Positions 20,594-26,380 of a DNA stretch of 26,380 bases are shown one piece after another. Positions within the stretch are counted from its first letter, which is position 1. The number at the start of each line of letters is the position of its first letter. The DNA is taken from the NCBI GenBank assembly GCA_002179805.1, contig NAVB01000527.1, positions 1 to 26,380 of the forward strand. Direction: 5' to 3'. The stretch comes from Acanthamoeba lenticulata. Taxonomy: Eukaryota > Discosea > Longamoebia > Acanthamoebidae. The position numbers and the translations under genes are program-made. The notes under the pieces are model-generated. The model searched no databases, had not been told where the DNA came from, and saw only the letters and a list, made by a program, of their open reading frames with translations.

Positions 20594-22252
20594 ATGGCCA
20601 CCGTTTTTGGTGCAACTACTCACCACCACAGCTCCCTTCATGAGGAGCATGAGCTTGCGGTTCCTGCCCTTCACGCAAGGTACCTTTTTCTATTTCTGAA
20701 TTGATTGACTCTTCATCTCGAGACCTGATTGTTGTTGTCCTCTTCAGGGCCGAAGAGGCGTCTTTTCCTGCACACGACGGTGCGCACGTTCAAGGATCCG
20801 AAGATGATATGTGCCTCATGGAGGAGGACAACAAACCAAAGACGTGGCAGTCTCCCGCTGCATCCGACATCATCTGCCACGGGAAGCTGGCGCTCTGGTT
20901 TCCTCCACTACGGGTCATGGGCCAGCTGCTGCGGCGGTTCAACCCCGACATCCGCAGCATCAACCCTCTGGGCGGTTCGATCCGTGGGACCTGGTTCCTG
21001 ACTCCCGAACAGCACATCCTCGAGTTTTTTGTCGTCAACTCGCTCTTCCTCGGCCTTCTCATCTTCTTCAGCATAGATCTTGCATCTCACAGTACAAACT
21101 CCTCCACGTCACGCTTTAATACAAGCTCCTCTCCAAGATGAAAGAAACCTGACCTCCATGAGCGGGTGTGGTGCTCAGCTCCCACAAGCACGCCTGCCCA
21201 GCCCACTGGCACAATCTTCTTGTACGTGCTGGCGGGACTGCTTAGCCTCTCTTTCATCTACGCCATCATCTACAAAGTGAGGACACGAACACTTGTCTTC
21301 CTGCTCCAGGTTCACCAGCGCCCTCCACTTCCCGTTCTCCTTGCTCCTTCTCCTTCGTTCTTTCCCTTTCGTTCTTCTACTTCTTGAAGCCTTACATTAT
21401 CGCTCTTGGAACATCGACAGCCATGTCACGTGGTCACGACGGTGGAACTGTTTGTGCTGTTCTGCCCCCACGGGTCGTTCATGGACATGACGGTGGTCTT
21501 CAACCTCATGCTCTACTGGATCTGGAACCCGTACGCCGTTGGTTTTTGTTGTCGCTTATTCATGATAAGTCCCCGGCCTCGCTCACCATTACGCGTCGAC
21601 CTCACCATCTTCCTCAGAGTGATCGCGGTCCTGCAGCCAGACCTGCGCGACTACAAATACTTCCCGGATCTGTTCAACTTCTGGTTCCAGCACGTCCTCA
21701 TCATCTTCATCCCCTTCTACATCCTCTTCTCGCGGCAGTATGACTTCTTCCATTGGTCCTTTGAAAGCCTTGTGGTGCGTCGCGCTGTTGTTCTTCATCA
21801 TTTCTTCATCATTTTCTTCTTCTTCATCACCTTCAGTGCCTCACCTTGCTTTCCGCGCAGGTGTCATTCAACCTGCAAGTGCTGTACCACTTCTTCTTGC
21901 TGGAGGTGGTGAACCTTTTCGCGGGCACCAACCTCAACTACATGATGTCGCCTCCTCCCGGTAACGTTCATTTTCTATTTTATTCATTTATTTATTTAAT
22001 TTTTGAATTTTTAATATTTATTTTATTACTTTTGAAATTTCTACACTTCGTGTTGTTTTGAGCGCGTGTCTGATCGTACAAGGGGACAACATACGAACAG
22101 GACCTCTCGAGTGGTTCGGGCCGTGGTACCGCGTCGCGATGACCTGCGTCTCGCTTGCCCTGACGGTCATCCAGCGCCTCGTCTTGATCGATGCCGCGTA
22201 CCGCCTGTTCGGGGACTCGCTCTACGACTTCATGAGCCACTACCTGCCGTGA
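20594..22252 (+). CDS. TMEM164-like multi-pass membrane protein (probable lipid acyltransferase)
   Basis: Seven exons: 20594-20679, 20748-21091, 21179-21276, 21421-21530, 21618-21774, 21861-21960 and 22083-22252, giving 354 residues in phase. After a soluble N-terminus of ~110 residues there are several hydrophobic segments, including ILEFFVVNSLFLGLLIFF, IFLYVLAGLLSLSFIYAII, VLIIFIPFYILF and VLYHFFLLEVVNLF. TMEM164-family landmarks are PCHVVTT (Cys178-His179), FWFQH (His238), NLNYMMSPPPG and FGPWYR. The 60-residue Cys-to-His spacing is close to that of the family's presumed catalytic pair. TMEM164 has been reported to remodel ether phospholipids with polyunsaturated acyl chains; the same reaction here is an inference. 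Intron 6 is AT-rich. The gene converges on the next with 115 bp between stop codons, which contains ATAAATATATA. Confidence 0.85.
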
Positions 22253-22367
22253 ACCGGTGGGCATTCCCACGTGTCTGTGACAATGTACATGTACTTCATA
22301 TAAATATATATTATTATACTACTTGTGGTCCTTCAACAAGACTTGCCCGCTCGAGCAATGTGCTCCC

Positions 22368-23454
22368 TCACTGTTTAGTCTCCTCCTTGGCTGCTCGCTC
22401 CAGCCCCTTGTCCACCTCGAGGCAGGCTTTGACCGCTTCGACGATGGTCGGCACCTCCGCCATGGCCCCCACACCTGCGCTCCTCTCCATACGAGTGAGG
22501 GGAGGGGGGCTCGTCCTAATCGTTTGGGGCTGGCGCGTACCCAAGTCGCCGCAGGCGAGCAGCTTGGCGATGGGGTCGATGACCTGCACGCCGAGCGCCC
22601 GCAACTCGTCAAGGTGCCTGCCGAGCAGAGGGCGGGTGTCAAGAGTCGAGCCACTTTTGTACTTGACGGGTGTGTAAAGAAAAGGCCAGAGGTGGGGTAC
22701 TTGGCGGTGAAGGGGTGGTCCCACATCATCGTGTTCATGGCCGGCGCCACGAGAAACGGATTGCGGAAGTCCCACGCTCGAGCCACGCACGTCTGGCCGT
22801 CGCGCCAAAGGTCATCCAAACTAAGCAGCGTGTAGATCGCCACGAAGAACCGGACGGAGGCAGTACCAGGAGATTGTCGGACATGCCGTGCGCGAGCTTG
22901 GCCAGCGTGTTGGCGGACAGCGGCGCGATGACGAACAGGTCTGCCCACCGCCGCAACTGCAGTTGCGACCACATGAGCGGGGCAGCCTCATAAGTGCGCG
23001 CTGTCGTGAAGCCGCAAGGTCGATGGAGAGAGAGTGTGTGCCTCGATGTGGAGGACAGGGTCTTTGAGCTGCTTCCATGCAGCCCACTCCTCGGCGTCCA
23101 CAAACACGTCGGCGCCCTCCACCTTGCGGATGTCGTCCACAGGGATGAAGTGGCATGAGGCTTGTGTGGGCACAACGATCACCTGAGACCCCCCCCTCCG
23201 CTTGCGTTGGCTGCGCTCTTTGCTTGTGTCGTGAAGGGGAAGGAGGGAGGGGGAGCAGGCACGTTGGCAAAGGCGGCCAGCTGCTTCACCAGCAGGAGCA
23301 CTTTGATGGAGGCCACGCTGCCAGAAGCTGCCAGCAGCACGTTCTTCCTGGTGCGGGCTGTTCCCTGCTTCCTCTGCTTCTCCAGCTCCACATTTAGCGC
23401 AGCCAGTCGCTGCACGTGCGGCAGCCCCTCCTCTTGCTTCTTCTCTTCATCCAT
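22368..23454 (-). CDS. PPCDC: Phosphopantothenoylcysteine decarboxylase (coenzyme A biosynthesis)
   Basis: Six exons: 23454-23263, 23182-23042, 22956-22867, 22792-22701, 22617-22541 and 22474-22368, giving 232 residues in phase. This flavoprotein (HFCD family, HAL3/CoaC type) decarboxylates 4'-phosphopantothenoylcysteine to 4'-phosphopantetheine. The FMN-binding start is VLLAASGSVASIK. Catalytic residues are present: His109 in LHIELRRWADL, Asn161 in APAMNTMMW and Cys194 in LLACGDLGVGAMAEV. Their spacings, 52 and 33 residues, are the same as I recall for plant HAL3 (His90, Asn142, Cys175). SANTLAKLAHGMSDNLLTCVARAWD completes the signature. Exon 2 ends in GAG followed by GC rather than GT, so the second intron appears to be of the GC-AG class. 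A ~35-residue charged N-terminal extension precedes the fold. A (GTTTTT)n repeat begins ten bases before the ATG. Confidence 0.95.
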
Positions 23455-23463
23455 CTTTCTTCT

Positions 23464-23558
23464 GTTTTTGTTTTTGTTTTGTTTTTGTTTTTTTGTTTTT
23501 GTTTTTGTTTTTGTTTTTTTGTTTTTGTTTTTGTTTTTGTTTTTTTGTTTTTGTTTTT
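23464..23558. repeat. GTTTTT/GTTTTTTT microsatellite in the leader of the decarboxylase gene
   Basis: About 95 bp of near-pure T runs of 4-7 separated by single G bases. Read on the gene's strand it is an A-rich (AAAAAC)n tract ending ten bases before the ATG at 23454. It lies in the 213-bp spacer between the Sel1-type gene and the decarboxylase gene, both on the minus strand. It is probably length-variable. Confidence 0.9.
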
Positions 23559-23667
23559 TAAAAAGATTCAAAAATGTATTTGTTTTATTTACTGCTGTTA
23601 AAAATAAAAGAAAATGGTTATCCACAAAACCATCTGTACAAGAAACGAAGAGGAGGCCAACAACACG

Positions 23668-26365
23668 TTAGCCGCGAGAGGTCGCCCCAAAGACGCCCAT
23701 GCGGCGGATGCGGGGCAGAGTGACCGTGGCCGACTGCAGCTGGTGGGTCGGCTGGTGGTGGCCGTGCGGGTGCGGGTGGGAGCACACGCGGGCGCGCTTG
23801 CTCGTGCGCCGGGTCAGGAAGCGGCCCAGCACCGTCGCGCACTCGGGGCTGCAGAACACGATCGTGATCTCGGCCCCGAGCTCGGCCCGCTGGTCGCGCC
23901 GTCGCCGCTCCTGCTCCTCATCGTCCCCCTCCTGCTCGTGGACGCTGACGTTGTTGTTGACATGGTCCGCCCGCGAGAGGACGACGCCGTCGTCCGCCGT
24001 CGCTGTTCTTGACGTGTCGTCGACGTACACCTCCTCGTCTTCATCTTCTGCCACATCGTGGCCGTCGTCCTCGTCGTCCTCTTCTTCGAGGACCATCGCC
24101 GAAGTCGTGTCGGTGCTCCGCCGCAGGCGTCGCAAATCGCGCTCGCGTCGACGCATCTCGCGCTCTCGGGCCAGTTCGCCGTCCAAGTTCACGCGCGGCG
24201 CCTGCGACGTCGACGACATCGCCGCTAAAGACGGCGTTGACAAAGAAAAAACCGATAACGACGACGACGATGAGGACGGCCGCGGGCGGCGTTCACGACA
24301 GAGGGCGCAGGCGTAGAGAAGGCCCGAGTTCTCGAAGCGGCAACTCCAGCAGACCCACGTGCCGTCGTCCTCGGCCGTGTTCGTCTTCGTCGTGGCCACA
24401 TCGGCCGTAGCAGCGGTCTCATTGTGCAGCCGTCGCAGGGCGGCGGTGGCACCGACGGGGAGCATGAGGAGGTCGCGGCTGCGGCGGGCCTCCTCGCGCT
24501 CACGCTGCTCCTGAAGGATGCGCTCGCGCGTGACGAAGCGCCGCCGCACGCGGCCCTGACCGAAGAAAAAGCCCATGCGGCGGCAGGCCGGGTTGCCGCA
24601 GCGCTTGTAGTCCAGCCGCAGCTTGTCCTTGACGTCGAGCGGCAGGATGCGCTCCCACTTGCGCATCTCGCGGTCCTCCTCGTCGGCCTCGCGCTCGTCC
24701 TCGTCCTCGCCGCCGTCACCGTCGCCTGCGCCGCTGCGCAGGAGCAGGCGGTCCTCGTGCGCGTCTTCGTCCTCGCCGCCCCCGCTGTCCCGGTCGGCGT
24801 CCCCGAGCTCGTTGTCATAGTCCTCGCTCGGGAGCGCCGCCCGCTGGCCCAGCTCGCGATCCCGCGACCGTCGCAGGGTCGTGTCGCAGCTGCAGCTCCG
24901 GCTGCGCCGCCGCGGGTCGGTGTGGCGTTGATGTTGGTGGTGTTGTTGTTGATGATGGTGATGGTGATGATGCTGCTGCTGCTTGAGCTTCTTCATGTCG
25001 TCGCTCTCGCGCTTGCCGATGCCCTCCTCCTCGTCGCGCAGCCGGTTCGTGCGGCGGAGGAACACGTTCTCACGCTCCACGAGGAACAGGCAGCACAGGT
25101 CGTAGAGCGTGGGCACCACCAGCTCGACGCGCTCCTCTACGAACTCACGCCGCAGGATGCGTCGCAGCGCCTTCCACGCTTCCCCGTGCTTGTGCATGTA
25201 GGCCTGGCAGCATTTTAGTTTATGAATTTAATAATTAATATCGATTATTTTTATTCGATATTAAATATTAAATATTTTGTACCTGTTGAAACATTTCGGC
25301 GGCCTTGGCGGGGTTTTTGGGAATGTTGGCAGAGACCATCCCGTTCTCATAAACGCGCCCGAGCCGGAACTGGGCGCGCTTGTAGCCCTGCTCGGCCGCC
25401 TTGGAGTACAGCTCTGTGTGTGGTTCCGCCCTTCTCCTGTTGGCCACCCAGCTAGCGAGCATAGCATAGCATAGCGCGAGAGGAGGCAGTGGTAGGAGAT
25501 CGTACCGAGGGCCTTTGGGACGTTTTGTGGGATGCCGCGCCCGCTCATGCACTGCTTGCCCAGCGTGTACTGCGCCATGGCGTGTCCTGCAAAAAAAAAA
25601 AAATGTAACTCAATTCCAAATAAATGAAAGAAATAATAATGGCGCGGCTTTACCTTGATCACACGCCTGCTGGTAGAGCTCGGCGGCCTTGAGCAAGTCG
25701 GGATACATGCCCACGCCGTTGCGATAGCACACTCTGCGTCGGTCATGACCGATGATCGTGAGATTATGGCGATGGTGGAGGAGACAGAAACACGCGCACG
25801 CACCCGAGGTTGTAGAGGGCGCCGACGTAGCCCTGCTGGGCCGCCATCCGGAACATCTCGATGGCCTTGGCCTCCGACTGTTCCACGTACTTGCCGCTCA
25901 TGTAGGCCTTGCCCATGTCGTACTGCGCAATGTCCACCCCTGGTGGTCCACCCACGCGTGAGCCACGGAGGCCTCAAGAACAAAGGCAACGCCGGCGACG
26001 GAATGAATGGCAATGTGGCCAAGACAGGTACCGCGCTCGGCGGCTCGCTTGTAGAACTTGACGGCCTCCTTGAGGTCCTGCTTCACCCCGTCGCCGTTGC
26101 GGTAGCAGACTCCGATGTCGTAGATGGCCATGTCGCACCCGCCCGAGGCCGCCTGCTGCAGCATCATGAAGCCTGGTGATGGCCACGTGAGCGCCGCGGT
26201 CAGCAGACACACTCGCCAGGCTTGAAGGAAGGCTGACCCAAGGTCTCACAACAGACCTTTCTTGGCGTTACGTCTGACACCGCGGCCGGATATGTAGCAA
26301 ATTGCCAGGTTGCGCAGCGCCAGCATGTTCTCCTCCGACGCCAGCGCCTCGTAAATCTCCACCGC
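23668..26365 (-). CDS. Sel1-repeat protein with RanBP2-type zinc finger; 5' end beyond the window
   Basis: Seven exons are visible: 26365-26257, 26172-26032, 25939-25804, 25733-25654, 25586-25506, 25413-25283 and 25203-23668, giving 737 residues in phase. The upstream end is an acceptor at 26366, so more exons lie to the right. The first ~225 residues are Sel1-like helical repeats, for example AIYDIGVCYRNGDGVKQDLK and AMAQYTLGKQCMSGRGIPQN, followed by FYKRAAERG-type ends. Such repeats form solenoids that hold protein complexes together, often in ER quality control or signalling. The last exon holds ALRRILRREF, a His/Gln-rich tract, long acidic and Arg-rich stretches, a C-G-N-P-A-C pair, a RanBP2-type finger (WVCWSCRFENSGLLYACALC) and FCSPEC near the end. 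RanBP2-type fingers bind ubiquitin or single-stranded RNA. Ends in a basic His-rich tail. Function unassigned. Confidence 0.85.
25235..25264. repeat. 10-bp perfect inverted repeat with 10-nt loop inside an intron
   Basis: TTAATATCGA at 25235-25244 is the exact reverse complement of TCGATATTAA at 25255-25264. The pair lies in the 79-nt AT-rich intron (25204-25282) before the last exon of the Sel1-type gene and can fold into a hairpin in the pre-mRNA, bringing the two splice sites closer. Confidence 0.7.
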
Positions 26366-26380
26366 CTGTTGTTTAATATT

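Noticed and set aside
23455..23625. N-terminal extension of the decarboxylase rich in Lys, Asn and Thr
   Set aside because: It is just translation of the (AAAAAC)n microsatellite; the ATG at 23454 gives a normal protein.
24424..25218. 264-codon plus-strand frame opposite the Sel1-type gene's last exon
   Set aside because: The minus strand there encodes a RanBP2-type zinc finger and is spliced in phase to Sel1 exons; the plus frame is an Ala/Leu/Val shadow.
1..26380. CRISPR arrays, insertion sequences, phage or other mobile elements
   Set aside because: No direct-repeat arrays, transposase or integrase motifs, terminal repeats or target-site duplications were seen; the genome is eukaryotic with spliceosomal introns.

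Overview
The window looks like nuclear DNA of a free-living amoebozoan, most likely Acanthamoeba or a close relative. The coding sequence is GC-rich with strongly GC-biased third codon positions. Almost every gene is cut by several short introns (mostly about 65-120 nt), the genes are packed tightly on both strands, and the gene content is eukaryotic: Ser/Thr kinases, a FYVE protein, a LIM protein, RIO3, a TMEM164-like protein and mitochondrial translation factors. The species assignment is an inference; no rRNA or other taxonomic marker is present. I assembled the exon models by hand from protein-family motifs, GT..AG borders and reading-phase continuity. For most genes the exons sum to a multiple of three with no internal stop.

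Layout, left to right. (1) 1-500, minus: 5' part of an RlmN-type rRNA methyltransferase with a mitochondrial-type leader. (2) 655-1367, plus: small soluble cytochrome b5. (3) 2032-4569 and 6467-8061, plus: two adjacent CAMK-like protein kinases, separated by about 1.9 kb with no gene I can support but with a TATA-like box and a perfect palindrome. (4) 8424-9729, plus: Ser/Pro/acidic protein with an N-terminal zinc-ribbon-like motif; its exon joining is uncertain. (5) 9953-11335, plus: MORN-repeat protein ending in a FYVE domain. (6) 11417-12625, minus: mitochondrial ribosome recycling factor. (7) 12677-14982, minus: secreted GH5 endoglycoceramidase-like hydrolase, ending only 51 bp before the recycling-factor start. 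(8) 15285-17562, minus: LIM-domain coiled-coil protein. (9) 18118-20298, plus: RIO3-type atypical kinase. (10) 20594-22252, plus: TMEM164-like membrane protein. (11) 22368-23454, minus: phosphopantothenoylcysteine decarboxylase. (12) 23668-26365, minus: Sel1-repeat protein with a RanBP2-type zinc finger, continuing past the right edge.

The genes do not form an operon-like pathway; this is ordinary gene-dense eukaryotic chromosome. Recurring themes are mitochondrial translation (RlmN-like, recycling factor), ribosome maturation (RIO3), lipid metabolism (endoglycoceramidase, TMEM164-like, cytochrome b5) and signalling or membrane scaffolds (kinases, MORN-FYVE, LIM, Sel1). I saw no rRNA, tRNA, CRISPR array, transposon, viral gene or toxin gene. 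The most notable points are the unusual 5' splice-site preference (GTNC rather than GTRA), very small exons, a probable GC-AG intron, two stop-free in-frame introns in the kinases, the 51-bp gene-to-gene gap, and several uncommon domain combinations. I did not find a clear new multi-gene system.
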